Of a stretch of DNA of 64,000 nucleotides, positions 52,192 through 61,335 are shown piece after piece. This DNA is from Bradyrhizobium sp. in8p8. Lineage in GTDB: Bacteria; Pseudomonadota; Alphaproteobacteria; Rhizobiales; Xanthobacteraceae. The position numbers were made by a program, and so were the translations under genes. The stretch lies in contig NZ_AUGD01000004.1 of NCBI RefSeq assembly GCF_000426845.1, positions 62,001 through 126,000 on the forward strand, read 5' to 3'. Position 1 is the first letter of the stretch; every line of letters begins with the position of its first letter. Under the pieces are notes generated by a model, which made no database searches, was not told the origin of the DNA, and worked only from the letters and a program-made list of their open reading frames with translations.

Positions 52192-53337
52192 CTAAAGCGA
52201 CCTCGAAATCAGCAGCTTCATGATCTCGTTGGTGCCGCCGTAGATCTTCTGGATGCGGGAATCGATGAAGATGCGGGAGATCGGATATTCCTGCATGTAG
52301 CCGTAGCCGCCGAACAGCTGGAGGCATTCGTCGGCCGTCTCGACCTGCTTTTCCGAGCACCAATATTTCGCCATCGACGCCGTCACCGTATCGAGATCCT
52401 TTGCGATCAGGCGCTCAATGCACCAGTCGACGAAGACGCGCGCGATCATCGCCTCGGTCTTGCGCTCGGCCAGCGTGAAGGCGGTGTTCTGGAATTCCAT
52501 CAGCGGCTTGCCGAAGGCTTTCCGTTCCTTGGTGTAGTCGGTGGCGAGCTTGACCGCGCGCTCCATCGAGGCGACGGCGCCGACCGCCAGCGCAAGGCGC
52601 TCCTGCGGCAGCTGCTGCATCAGCTGAACGAAGCCCTGGCCTTCCTCCTTGCCGAGCAGGTTTTCCGGCGGCACGGTGACGTTGTCGAAGAACAATTCCG
52701 ACGTGTCGGAGGCGTGCAGCCCGATCTTGTCGAGGTTGCGCCCGCGCTTGTAGCCCTCGGCGCCCGCGGTCTCGACCACGATCAGCGAAATGCCCTTGGC
52801 ACCGGCATCGCCGGTGCGCGCGACCACGATGACGAGATCGGCGGCCTGTCCGTTGGTGATGAACGTCTTCTGGCCGTTGATGACGTAGGAATTGCCCTGC
52901 TTCTTCGCCGTGGTCTTCACGGCCTGCAAATCCGAGCCGGTGCCGGGCTCGGTCATGGCGATGGCGCCGACCATCTCGCCGGAGGCCATCTTGGGCAGCC
53001 AGCGCTTCTTCTGCTCCTCCGAGCCGTAATTGAGGATGTAGTGGGCCACGATGGCGCTATGCACGGAGACGCCGGTCGTCAGCTCCGGCACGGTGCTTTC
53101 GAGATCGTCGAGCACGGCGGCGTCATAGGCGAAGGTCGCGCCGAGCCCGCCATATTCCTCCGGCACGCTGGCCAGAAGTGCGCCCATCTCGCCGAGCCGG
53201 CGCCAGGCGAAGCGATCGACCATCTTCTGCTCGCGCCATTTCTCGGCGTGAGGGGCCAGGTCCTTGGCGAGATACTTGCGGAACTGGTCGCGGAACGTGT
53301 CCAGCTCTTCGGTCATCCACGACGATCGGTAATGCAT
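52192..53337 (-). CDS. Acyl-CoA dehydrogenase
   Basis: 381 residues from MHYRSSWMTEELDTFRDQFR; a TTG seven codons upstream is less likely. FAD fold: ASVPEEYGGLGATFAYDA, AIAMTEPGTGSDLQAVKTTA, YVINGQKTFITNGQAADLVI, and the C-terminal CLQLFGGYGYMQEYPISRIF with IQKIYGGTNEIMKLLISRSL. Last gene of a minus-strand operon, starting 14 bases after the SDR stop. Likely does the first dehydrogenation of the acyl-CoA made by the ligase encoded across the operator. Confidence 0.94.
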   Translation of the reverse strand: MHYRSSWMTEELDTFRDQFRKYLAKDLAPHAEKWREQKMVDRFAWRRLGEMGALLASVPEEYGGLGATFAYDAAVLDDLESTVPELTTGVSVHSAIVAHYILNYGSEEQKKRWLPKMASGEMVGAIAMTEPGTGSDLQAVKTTAKKQGNSYVINGQKTFITNGQAADLVIVVARTGDAGAKGISLIVVETAGAEGYKRGRNLDKIGLHASDTSELFFDNVTVPPENLLGKEEGQGFVQLMQQLPQERLALAVGAVASMERAVKLATDYTKERKAFGKPLMEFQNTAFTLAERKTEAMIARVFVDWCIERLIAKDLDTVTASMAKYWCSEKQVETADECLQLFGGYGYMQEYPISRIFIDSRIQKIYGGTNEIMKLLISRSL

Positions 53338-53350
53338 CAGCGCCTCGCTC

Positions 53351-54178
53351 TCAGACAATCAGGCCGCCACCGGCGACGACCACCTGGCCGCTGATATAGT
53401 TGGATTCCGGGCTGCAGAACAGATAGACGGCGTCGGCTGCTTCTTCCGGCGTGCCGCCGCGGCCGAGCGGGATCATGCGCGACATGGCTTCCAGCATGTG
53501 CGGCTGCACCCCTACCTTGATGTCCCGGCCGGCGACGTCGATGGTCTTCTGCTGCGCCTCGATCGGCTGGGTCAGGCGGGTGTTGATGAGGCCGAAGGCG
53601 ACGCAATTGACGTTGACCTTGTAGCGGCCCCACTCCTTGCACATGGTGCGGGTCAGCCCGATCAGCGAGGCCTTGGCCGAGGAATAGCTCGCCTGACCGG
53701 CATTGCCGTAGAGGCCCGCGATCGAGGAGATGTTCACGACCTTGCGGAACACCTCGCGCCCCTCCTCGGCTTCCTTCCTGGCGAACACGCGGATCGGCTC
53801 GGCGGCGGCGCGCAGGATGCGGAACGGGGCGACGAGGTGGACGTCGAGCATGGCCTGAAACTGCTCGTCCGTCATTTTCTGGATGGTGGAGTCCCAGGTG
53901 TAGCCGGCATTGTTGACGATGATGTCGAGCCCGCCGAACTTGTCCAGCGCGGCTCCGACGAAGCGGTCGGCGAAACCCGCCTCAGAGACGCTGCCGTTCA
54001 CGGCGACGGCGTCGCCGCCGAGCGCCCTGATCTCCGCGACCACGGCGTCGCCCGGTTCGGCATCGAGGTCATTGACGACGACGCGCGCGCCTTCACGCGC
54101 GAGCTTGAGTGCTATCGCGCGCCCGATGCCGCGGCCCGAGCCGGTGACGAGCGCGACCTTTCCCTGCAGTTTTGCCAT
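53351..54178 (-). CDS. SDR family oxidoreductase (FabG-like)
   Basis: 275 residues. VALVTGSGRGIGRAIALKLA, GLDIIVNNAGYTWDSTIQKM, catalytic Ser in VVNISSIAGLYGNAGQASYS with Y-x3-K as SYSSAKAS, and the ending SNYISGQVVVAGGGLIV. Probable 3-hydroxyacyl-CoA dehydrogenase of the pathway encoded by the operon; it sits between the MaoC genes and the acyl-CoA dehydrogenase. Confidence 0.94.
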   Translation of the reverse strand: MAKLQGKVALVTGSGRGIGRAIALKLAREGARVVVNDLDAEPGDAVVAEIRALGGDAVAVNGSVSEAGFADRFVGAALDKFGGLDIIVNNAGYTWDSTIQKMTDEQFQAMLDVHLVAPFRILRAAAEPIRVFARKEAEEGREVFRKVVNISSIAGLYGNAGQASYSSAKASLIGLTRTMCKEWGRYKVNVNCVAFGLINTRLTQPIEAQQKTIDVAGRDIKVGVQPHMLEAMSRMIPLGRGGTPEEAADAVYLFCSPESNYISGQVVVAGGGLIV

Positions 54179-54199
54179 TCTGAATAAGTCCTCTTGCTG

Positions 54200-54610
54200 T
54201 TACAGCGCGACGACGGCGCTGCCTTCGAGCTTGACCTCGCCGCGATCGTCCCTGGTGGTGAGCGCAAGCCTTGCGCGGCGCTCGCCATCCTCGGCGAAGA
54301 GCTCGGTCACCGTGCCTTCGCATGTCAGCTTGGCGCCAAGCTGGGTGATGGCGACGAACCGGGTCGCGAAACTGCGTAGCCGCGACGGTGGCACCGCATC
54401 CGTCAGCGCCTGCCCGAGATAGGCCATCGCCAGCATGCCGTGAGCGAACACATCCGGAAATCCGGCCGCCTTGGCGAAGTCGAGATCGACATGGATCGGA
54501 TTGTGGTCGCCCGAAGCGCCGCAATAGAGCGCCAGCGTGTGGCGGGTGATCGGCGGAAAGACCTTGTGGACGATCCGGTCGCCGGCCCTGATGTCTCCGG
54601 ATGCCGTCAT
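54200..54610 (-). CDS. MaoC-like hydratase (C-terminal-type half)
   Basis: 136 residues. Hot-dog fold with the hydratase motif YCGASGDHNPIHVDLDFAKA, then PDVFAHGMLAMAYLGQAL, which carries the catalytic Asp and His of (R)-specific enoyl-CoA hydratases. Its ATG overlaps the stop of the companion MaoC-like gene (TGATG), so the two are coupled and probably form a heterodimer. Confidence 0.92.
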   Translation of the reverse strand: MTASGDIRAGDRIVHKVFPPITRHTLALYCGASGDHNPIHVDLDFAKAAGFPDVFAHGMLAMAYLGQALTDAVPPSRLRSFATRFVAITQLGAKLTCEGTVTELFAEDGERRARLALTTRDDRGEVKLEGSAVVAL

Positions 54611-55062
54611 CACGTCACCTCGTTCCGGACGACGATGGTGCGCGTGGTATCGGCAACGTGCACGCCGTCCTGGTTGGTCACCTCGCATCGAATGCCGATC
54701 AGCGTCATCGCGCCGCCCTTCTTGTCCGTCACGCTGGTCACGCGCGGCCGGAACGTCAGGGTGTCTCCGACCAGAACCGGCGCGTGATAGGCGAAGCTCT
54801 GCTCGCCATGCAGCACGCGGGCAAGGTCGATGCCGAGCGCGATGAACATCTCGAAGGGGTCGTCGACGTCCATCATCTCCAGGCAGAACAAGTAGGTCGG
54901 CGGCACCGGCATGCCGTCGAATCCGGCCGCCCGCGCCGCATCCGCGTTGCGGTAGACCGGGTTCTCTTCACCCAGTGTATTGAGAAAATAGCGGAGGCGG
55001 CCCGGCTCCACCCGCGCGGTGACGGGCGTGAAGCTGCGCCCTACGGCGGACTGATCGACCAT
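54610..55062 (-). CDS. MaoC-like hydratase (N-terminal-type half)
   Basis: 150 residues starting MVDQSAVGRSFTPVTARVEP. Hot-dog FAS1-like dehydratase half: RYFLNTLGEENPVYRNADAA, PVPPTYLFCLEMMDVDDPFE, GEQSFAYHAPVLVGDTLTFR. It lacks the catalytic D-x4-H pair of its partner, as in ChsH-type heterodimers. Five bases separate it from the thiolase gene. Confidence 0.88.
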   Translation of the reverse strand: MVDQSAVGRSFTPVTARVEPGRLRYFLNTLGEENPVYRNADAARAAGFDGMPVPPTYLFCLEMMDVDDPFEMFIALGIDLARVLHGEQSFAYHAPVLVGDTLTFRPRVTSVTDKKGGAMTLIGIRCEVTNQDGVHVADTTRTIVVRNEVT

Positions 55063-55067
55063 GTTTG

Positions 55068-56249
55068 TCAGTGCCGCTTGTAGAGCGTAACGACGCAGGC
55101 GCCGCCGAGGCCAAGATTGTGCTGCAGCGCGACCTTGGCACCCTCGACCTGCGTGGAGCCGGCCGTGCCACGCAGCTGCCGCGTCAGCTCGTAGCACTGC
55201 GCAAGTCCGGTGGCGCCGAGCGGATGTCCCTTCGACAGCAATCCGCCGGACGGATTGGTCACGATCCGGCCGCCATAGGTGTTGTCGGCGTCATTGATGA
55301 ACTTGCCGGCTTCGCCCTCGCCGCAAAGGCCGAGCGCCTCGTAGGTGATCAGCTCGTTGTGGGCAAAGCAGTCGTGCAGCTCGACCACGTCGAGATCGTC
55401 GGGCCCGATGCCGGCGCTTTCATAAACCCGGCCTGCCGCCTCTTTTGCCATGTCGTAGCCGACCAGCTGCATCATGTCGCCGGCCTTGAAGGTCGAGGGC
55501 GTGTCGGTGGTCATGGCCTGCGCCGCGATGCGAACCTCCTTGCCGATGCCGTGCTTGTCGGCAAACCGCTCGGAGACCAGCACGGCGGCTGCGCCGCCGC
55601 AGGTCGGCGGGCACGCCATCAGGCGCGTCATGACGCCGGGCCAGATCACCTGATCGTTCATGACGTCGTCCGCCGTGACCTCCTTGCGAAACAGTGCGAG
55701 CGGATTGTTCTTGGCATGGCGGCTCGCCTTGGCGCGCACCTTGGCGAAGGCGTCGAGCGGAGTGCCGTACTTCTTCATGTGGCTCAGCCCGGCGCCGCCG
55801 AAATAGCGCAGCGCCAGCGGAATGCCGGGAGCGTCGATCAGCTGGTCCGCTGCCGCGTCGAATTCCTCGAATGCGCTCGGACGATCGGTATAGACGCTGC
55901 CGAGCGCGCCGGGCTTCATCTGCTCGAAGCCGACCGCCAGCACGCAATCCAGCGCTCCGCTCGCGATCATCTGCCGCGCCATGAACAGCGCGGTGGAGCC
56001 GGTCGAGCAATTGTTGTTGACGTTGACGATGGGGATGCCGGTCATCCCGACATGGTACAGCGCGCGCTGCCCGCAGGTGGAATCGCCATAGACGTAGCCC
56101 GCGTAGGCCTGCTGCACCTTGTCGTAGCCGAGGCCCGCATCGGCGAGCGCCAGCTTGACCGCTTCCGTCCCCATCTCGTGATAGGGCGCGCTGGCTCCCG
56201 GCTTGGCGAAGGGAATCATGCCGACCCCTGCGACGATGACGTCAGACAT
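55068..56249 (-). CDS. SCP2-type thiolase (lipid-transfer-protein-like)
   Basis: 393 residues; GGAGGAAGCG before ATG. Nucleophilic Cys in VNVNNNCSTGSTALFMARQM, LHDCFAHNELITYEALG (HDCF motif of SCP-x thiolases) and SGGLLSKGHPLGATGLAQCY. Such enzymes cleave 3-ketoacyl-CoAs with bulky or branched chains, or act as aldol lyases when paired with a DUF35 protein; no DUF35 gene is present. First gene of the minus-strand operon, preceded by the palindromic operator. Confidence 0.93.
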   Translation of the reverse strand: MSDVIVAGVGMIPFAKPGASAPYHEMGTEAVKLALADAGLGYDKVQQAYAGYVYGDSTCGQRALYHVGMTGIPIVNVNNNCSTGSTALFMARQMIASGALDCVLAVGFEQMKPGALGSVYTDRPSAFEEFDAAADQLIDAPGIPLALRYFGGAGLSHMKKYGTPLDAFAKVRAKASRHAKNNPLALFRKEVTADDVMNDQVIWPGVMTRLMACPPTCGGAAAVLVSERFADKHGIGKEVRIAAQAMTTDTPSTFKAGDMMQLVGYDMAKEAAGRVYESAGIGPDDLDVVELHDCFAHNELITYEALGLCGEGEAGKFINDADNTYGGRIVTNPSGGLLSKGHPLGATGLAQCYELTRQLRGTAGSTQVEGAKVALQHNLGLGGACVVTLYKRH

Positions 56250-56266
56250 CGCTTCCTCCAAATAAA

Positions 56267-56299
56267 TTACCCGTTGGACTTTTTCTTACCCGTGGGTAA
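56267..56299. promoter_or_regulatory. Putative TetR operator between thiolase operon and TetR-ligase genes
   Basis: Perfect palindrome TTACCCGTGGGTAA at 56286-56299, and a degenerate copy TTACCCGTTGGA at 56267-56278, start to start 19 bases apart. It lies 12 bases before the TetR ATG and 37 before the thiolase ATG, the normal place for repression of both arms. Confidence 0.65.
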
Positions 56300-56310
56300 C
56301 ATATCGGTCG

Positions 56311-57081
56311 ATGCCCACGAGAGTCAACCGACCGAGCATGGATTCAGCGCCGCCCGTTCCGCCCTCATTGCCGTCGTCTTCGCCCTGGCTGCCGTTCGAG
56401 AGCCGCCGCCGCGCCCGCGACGAAAAGCGCGAGGCGGTGCTGCGCGCCGCAGTGCAGCTGTTCCTGGAGCAGGGCTATCATCGCGTGACGCTGAACGAGG
56501 TCGCCGAGCGGCTGAACATCACCAAGCCCGCGCTGTACAATTATTTCCGCGGCAAGGACGAGATCCTGTTCGAATGCTGGTCGATGGGCGCCGAGCTCGT
56601 CGACAGCGTCATCACGGAGATCAACGGCGGCGGCGGTTCGGGGCTCGCCAAGCTGCGCAAGCTGGTGCACGCCTATGCCGCGCTCATGGCGACCGATTTC
56701 GGCGCGAGCCTGGTGCGTTTCGACCTGCGCGACCTGACCGAGCGGAACGCCGCCGTCGCGCGTGCCTCCAAGAAGCGGATCGACGCCACCTTCCGGCGCT
56801 ACATCGCCGCAGGCACGGCCGACGGCTCGATCAGGCCTTGTGATCCCAAGCTTGCAGCCTTCGCGATCGCGGGCGCGCTCAACTGGATCGGCCATTGGTA
56901 TCGCCGCGACGGCGAGCTGTCGCCGAGCGAAATCGCCGACGAGTTCACGGTTCGCCTGACGGAGGGCCTCGCAACCGAGAGCCGGCAGCAGATGACAAAG
57001 AAGACGCCGGGGGCGCCGCAACGGCGCAACTCAGGACGCACGACGGCAGGGAAGAAGCGTACAGGAGGAGGAACGCGATGA
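56311..57081 (+). CDS. TetR family transcriptional regulator
   Basis: 256 residues; an ATG at 56338 is an alternative start. HTH in residues 35-85: REAVLRAAVQLFLEQGYHRV, LNEVAERLNITKPALYNYFR. The ligand domain is helical (LHAYAALMATDF-like and GALNWIGHWYRRDGELSPSE). The last 30 residues are basic and Gly-rich. Its stop overlaps the ligase ATG. Probably a repressor released by an acyl-CoA of the pathway it controls. Confidence 0.92.
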   Translation: MPTRVNRPSMDSAPPVPPSLPSSSPWLPFESRRRARDEKREAVLRAAVQLFLEQGYHRVTLNEVAERLNITKPALYNYFRGKDEILFECWSMGAELVDSVITEINGGGGSGLAKLRKLVHAYAALMATDFGASLVRFDLRDLTERNAAVARASKKRIDATFRRYIAAGTADGSIRPCDPKLAAFAIAGALNWIGHWYRRDGELSPSEIADEFTVRLTEGLATESRQQMTKKTPGAPQRRNSGRTTAGKKRTGGGTR

Positions 57082-58634
57082 ACATCACGCACGGACTGCG
57101 GCGCGCGCTGCAGATCAACCCGAAGGGACTCGCCACCGTCTATGGCCAGCGGCGTCGCAGCTGGGGCGAGCTCGGCGAACGCGTTGCAAGGCTGGCCGGC
57201 GGGCTGCGCTCGCGCGGCGTCAGTGATGGCGATCGCGTCGCCGTGCTGTCCTTCAACTCGGATCGCTACCTCGAGCTCTACCTGGCGACCGGCTGGGCGG
57301 GCGGCGTGATCGTGCCGCTCAACATCCGTTGGAGCGCCCTTGAAAACGAGGATGCGATGCGCGACTGCCGTGCCTCCGTTCTGCTGGTCGACAAGGCCTT
57401 TGCGCAGGTCGGCGCGCAGCTCGCCGGCGCAATTCCGGGTCTGGAGCTGATCTATGCCGACGACGGCGAGGTGCCGGCCGGAATGGAGAGCTATGAGGAA
57501 ATGGTCGCGGGCAGTGCGCCCGTTGCCGATGCCATGCGCAAGGGCGAGGATCTCGCCGGCATCTTCTACACGGGCGGCACCACCGGGCGTTCCAAGGGCG
57601 TGATGCTCAGCCACCAGAACCTGATGGCCAATGCGCTCAACGCTCTCGGCGAAGGACTGTTTCCGGCGAGCACGATGTACCTGCACGCGGCGCCGATGTT
57701 TCACCTCGCCAACGGCGCGGCCATGTATTCGCTGCTGCTCTCCGGCGGCTCCAACGTGATCGTTCAGGGCTTCACGCCCGAAGGTGTGATGGCCGCGATG
57801 CAGAGCGAGCGTGTCACCGACGTGCTGCTGGTGCCCACCATGATCCAGATGCTGGTCGATCACCCCGCGATCGGGAACTACGACCTGTCCTCGCTCAAGC
57901 ACATCATCTATGGAGCCTCGCCCATCAGCGAGGCGGTACTCGACCGTGCTGCGCGCGCACTGCCGCATGTGCGTTTCACCCAAGCCTACGGCATGACCGA
58001 ATTGTCGCCGATCGCGACGCTGCTGCATGCGAGCGAGCATGTCGGGGAGGGGCGCAGGAAGGGACGTCACCGCGGCGCGGGCCGCGCCACGCTCGGCTGC
58101 GAGGTGCGGATCGTCGACGAGAACGATCAACCCCTGCCCACGGACGCTGTCGGCGAGATCGTGGTGCGCGGCGACACCGTGATGATGGGCTATTGGGAGC
58201 GGCCGGAGGAGACCGCGCGGGCCGTCGTCGACGGCTGGATGCACACAGGCGACGGTGGCTACATGGACGAGGAGGGCTTCATCTATGTCGTCGACCGCGT
58301 GAAGGACATGATCATCTCGGGCGGCGAAAATGTGTACTCGGTCGAGGTCGAGAACGCGCTGGCGCAGCATCCCTCGGTGCTGCAATGCGCGGTGATCGGC
58401 GTTCCCAATGAGCAATGGGGAGAGCAGGTCCACGCCGTCGTGGTCAAACGCAGCGGTGTCGAGGTTTCGCCCGGCGAGCTGATCGAGTTCACGAAGACGT
58501 TGATTGCCGGTTATAAATGTCCCCGCAGCATCGAGATCACAGAAACGCCGCTGCCGCTGTCCGGCGCCGGCAAGGTGCTCAAGCGCGAGCTGCGCAAGCC
58601 GTTCTGGGAGGGGCGGGAACGGCGGGTCAGCTAG
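57078..58634 (+). CDS. AMP-dependent acyl-CoA synthetase/ligase
   Basis: 518 residues; ATG overlaps the TetR stop (ATGA) and AGGAGGAGG lies upstream. ANL motifs: FYTGGTTGRSKGVMLSHQNL, AYGMTELSPIATLLHASEH, VRGDTVMMGYWERPEETARA, TGDGGYMDEEGFIYVVDRVK, DMIISGGENVYSVEVENAL and the catalytic-Lys end PLSGAGKVLKRELRKPFWEG. It probably activates the substrate acid that the divergent operon then oxidises. Confidence 0.94.
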   Translation: MNITHGLRRALQINPKGLATVYGQRRRSWGELGERVARLAGGLRSRGVSDGDRVAVLSFNSDRYLELYLATGWAGGVIVPLNIRWSALENEDAMRDCRASVLLVDKAFAQVGAQLAGAIPGLELIYADDGEVPAGMESYEEMVAGSAPVADAMRKGEDLAGIFYTGGTTGRSKGVMLSHQNLMANALNALGEGLFPASTMYLHAAPMFHLANGAAMYSLLLSGGSNVIVQGFTPEGVMAAMQSERVTDVLLVPTMIQMLVDHPAIGNYDLSSLKHIIYGASPISEAVLDRAARALPHVRFTQAYGMTELSPIATLLHASEHVGEGRRKGRHRGAGRATLGCEVRIVDENDQPLPTDAVGEIVVRGDTVMMGYWERPEETARAVVDGWMHTGDGGYMDEEGFIYVVDRVKDMIISGGENVYSVEVENALAQHPSVLQCAVIGVPNEQWGEQVHAVVVKRSGVEVSPGELIEFTKTLIAGYKCPRSIEITETPLPLSGAGKVLKRELRKPFWEGRERRVS

Positions 58635-58649
58635 GGCCTTCGCGGACAC

Positions 58650-59396
58650 GTGCGAGGTTTCCTGTTTTCAGATCGCGGTCGCGCAGGTACCATCGAGAGC
58701 ATTCATCGGGAACATTCGGTCTTGGTCGAGACGCGCGAGCTCAAGCTCGACATCGAACGCATTGGTACGGTCTCGGCGATCCTGACGCGGCCGGACCATG
58801 CGCGCGCCTGCTACGTGCTGGCGCACGGCGCCGGCGCCGATATGCGGCATTCCTTCATGGAGAAGGTCGCGGAGGGGCTCGCGAGCCGCGGCATCGCGAC
58901 CTTGCGCTTCAATTTTCCCTACATGGAGAAGAAACAAGGGCGTCCCGACCAGCCGGCTGTTGCGCATGCCGCCATCCGCACGGCAGTCGAGGAGGCGGCG
59001 CGGCTGTGTCCTGGCCTGAAACTTGTTGCCGGCGGCAAATCGTTCGGCGGGCGCATGACCTCGCAAGCGCAGTCGAAGGCACCGCTCCCTGGTGTCAAGG
59101 GCCTCGCCTTCCTCGGCTTTCCCCTCCATGCCGCCAAGAAGCCGTCGTCCGAGCGCGCCGAGCACCTCGCCGGCATCGCGATCCCGATGCTGTTCCTGCA
59201 AGGCACGCGCGACGAGCTTGCCGATCTCGGCCATCTCAAGCCGGTGACCGAAATGCTGGGCGCGAAGGCGACGCTGCATGAGGTCGAAGGCGGCGACCAC
59301 TCCTTCGCGGTGCTGAAGAAGTCCGGCCGCAGCAATGACGAGGCGCTCAAGGAGGTGCTTGATACTCTCGCGGCCTGGATCGACCAGCGCGCCTGA
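58650..59396 (+). CDS. Alpha/beta hydrolase (Tex30/KANL3-like)
   Basis: 248 residues from GTG; a TTG at 58722 is an alternative start. GAGADMRHSFMEKVAEGLAS, nucleophile elbow GGKSFGGRMTSQAQSKAPLP, the Asp of LFLQGTRDELADL and the His of VEGGDHSFAVLKKSG complete the triad. The fold is that of KANL3/Tex30-like and dienelactone-hydrolase-like proteins. It follows the ligase by 15 bases and is convergent with the next gene, 2 bases apart. Confidence 0.8.
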   Translation: MRGFLFSDRGRAGTIESIHREHSVLVETRELKLDIERIGTVSAILTRPDHARACYVLAHGAGADMRHSFMEKVAEGLASRGIATLRFNFPYMEKKQGRPDQPAVAHAAIRTAVEEAARLCPGLKLVAGGKSFGGRMTSQAQSKAPLPGVKGLAFLGFPLHAAKKPSSERAEHLAGIAIPMLFLQGTRDELADLGHLKPVTEMLGAKATLHEVEGGDHSFAVLKKSGRSNDEALKEVLDTLAAWIDQRA

Positions 59397-59398
59397 CC

Positions 59399-60373
59399 TC
59401 AGGCTGAATAGAGCCCCTTGTCGCGCGCTTTCTGGATCGCCAGTGCGGCGATCAGGTCGAGCGTCGGCGTCGACAGGCCGGCGGTCCGCGCGAAGGCCTG
59501 CGGCGCCTTGACCAGCACGTCGATCTCCATGGCGCGGCCGAGTTCGTAGTCCTGCAGCAGCGACGGCTTGTGATTTGGGGCGGGGCCGCTGCGCGTGACG
59601 CGCTTGACCTCTGGGATGAAATGCTGGGCAATCTCGTTGGCCTCGTTCAGCATGCGCGGAATCACGTCCGCGAAGGCCGGGTCGTCGCGCACGCCACGCG
59701 CGGTCTGGCCGGTGAGCAGGCACAGCACCGAGAGCGACATGTTGGTCAGCAGCTTTGACCAGATCGCCTCGCGGATCTCGGCCACCGGCGGCGATTCCAG
59801 CCGGGCATCGTTGAGGACGTTGCGGAGCTTCGTGATGCGCTCGCAATTGCGGTCGTCGCATTCGCCGATCAGAAGCCGGTTGCGGTCCGGGGTCAGGTTC
59901 TGCACCACGCCCGGCGCGATCACCTCGTTGGAGGAGAACACGACGCCTCCGATGATCCGCTCCTTCGGGATGCAGGCGCGCAAGCGTCCGCCGGGGTCGA
60001 GAAATGAAATGTCGGGCGGGGCGGGATGCCGCGGCGGCAGGCCGATACCGTACCACCAGGGAATGCCGTTCTGGGCGAACACGATGGCGGTGTCGTCCTG
60101 GAGCAGCGGCTTGATGCTGGAGACCAGTCCCTGCAGCGCCGTCGCCTTCAGCGTCGAGATCACCACGTCCTGCGGGCCGAGCTGGGCCGGATCGCCTGTT
60201 GCGTTCACCTTGGCGCCGACCTCGGAATCGCCGACGCGCAGCTTGAGGCCGCCCGCGCGCGCGGCCTCGAGATGCGCGCCGCGCATCACGCACGAGACCT
60301 CGTTGCCGGCGCGCGCCAGCCGTACCGCAATGTGGCTGCCGACGGCGCCCGCACCGAAAATGCAGATACGCAT
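59399..60373 (-). CDS. 2-dehydropantoate 2-reductase family protein
   Basis: 324 residues from MRICIFGAGAVGSHIAVRLA (GxGxxG). Further blocks: DVVISTLKATALQGLVSSIK, FAQNGIPWWYGIGLPP, and EAIWSKLLTNMSLSVLCLLT, which holds the catalytic Lys and Asn of KPR enzymes. Second family member in the window; its partner gene is unclear and pan genes are absent, so it may act on another 2-keto acid. Confidence 0.88.
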   Translation of the reverse strand: MRICIFGAGAVGSHIAVRLARAGNEVSCVMRGAHLEAARAGGLKLRVGDSEVGAKVNATGDPAQLGPQDVVISTLKATALQGLVSSIKPLLQDDTAIVFAQNGIPWWYGIGLPPRHPAPPDISFLDPGGRLRACIPKERIIGGVVFSSNEVIAPGVVQNLTPDRNRLLIGECDDRNCERITKLRNVLNDARLESPPVAEIREAIWSKLLTNMSLSVLCLLTGQTARGVRDDPAFADVIPRMLNEANEIAQHFIPEVKRVTRSGPAPNHKPSLLQDYELGRAMEIDVLVKAPQAFARTAGLSTPTLDLIAALAIQKARDKGLYSA

Positions 60374-60528
60374 GATGATGTCCGGTCCCTGTCTCTTTGC
60401 CGCCCGGAAGCCAGCATGACACAAGCCGCCATGCGGTGGACGCGGCCGCCCCACGCCGGAAAGATATGGATCAGGACACGCCGCGTCGGCCATAGTGCGC
60501 AGCAAAGAAACCGACCGGAGGACCACCG

Positions 60529-61332
60529 ATGACCGCCAACCCCGTCCTGTGGACATCAGATGAGCGTGGGGTTGCGACCGTCACGTTGAACCGCCCGGAG
60601 GTCAATAACGCCTATGATGGCGCGCTGATCGCGGGCGTGCTCGCGGCCATGGACGATCTGTCCAAGAAGCCGAACCTGCGCGTCGTCGTGCTCAGGGGCA
60701 ACGGCAAGCATTTCCAGGCCGGCGCTGACCTCAAGTGGATCAATAGCGTGCGGCCGCAATCGGCTGAGGCCAACGAAGCGGCCTCGCGGGCGACGTTCGA
60801 GGCTGTGCAGCGGCTCAACACGCTGCCGATCCCCACCGTCGCGCTGGTGCAGGGCGGCTGTTTTGGCGGCGGCACCGGCGTGATCGCGGCCTGCGACGTC
60901 GTGATTGCCGCGGATAACGCGTTGTTCTCGATCACCGAGGTGCGCTGGGGGCTGACGGCGGCGATCATCATCCCGCAGCTCTGCGACGCCATTGGTGTAC
61001 GCCAGGTCCGCCGCTACGCGCTCACCGGGGAACGTTTCGGCGCCGAGGACGCCCGCCGCATCGGCCTCGTCCACGAGGTGGTGCCGCTCGCCGATCTCGA
61101 AGGCGCAGGCAGCAAGGTGGTCGAGCAATTGCTCGCCAACGGACCGGATGCGATGGCCGAGACCAAGCGTCTCGCGCTCGAGAGCTCGTTCGGCGGCATG
61201 GCGGTGGGCGATGCCGCCTACACCCGGCTCGTGCAGCTGCATTCGCTCAAGCGACAGAGCGCGGAGGCAGCGGAAGGGCTGGCGTCGTTCGCCGAGAAGC
61301 GGACGGCGAATTGGGGCGGCGGTAAGGGCTGA
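60529..61332 (+). CDS. Enoyl-CoA hydratase/isomerase family protein
   Basis: 267 residues; GGAGG precedes ATG. Crotonase blocks: VATVTLNRPEVNNAYDGALI, VVVLRGNGKHFQAGADLKWI, ALVQGGCFGGGTGVIAACDV and FSITEVRWGLTAAIIIPQLC. The Glu after the ITEV block is at a usual catalytic place. Divergent from the ketopantoate-reductase-like gene (155 bases) and convergent with a small secreted gene, with a 3-base gap. Confidence 0.93.
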   Translation: MTANPVLWTSDERGVATVTLNRPEVNNAYDGALIAGVLAAMDDLSKKPNLRVVVLRGNGKHFQAGADLKWINSVRPQSAEANEAASRATFEAVQRLNTLPIPTVALVQGGCFGGGTGVIAACDVVIAADNALFSITEVRWGLTAAIIIPQLCDAIGVRQVRRYALTGERFGAEDARRIGLVHEVVPLADLEGAGSKVVEQLLANGPDAMAETKRLALESSFGGMAVGDAAYTRLVQLHSLKRQSAEAAEGLASFAEKRTANWGGGKG

Positions 61333-61335
61333 ACG

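Noticed and set aside
55065..56843. 592-codon plus-strand frame opposite the thiolase gene
   Set aside because: Antisense to the SCP2-type thiolase and out of frame with the TetR gene; no domain is recognisable.
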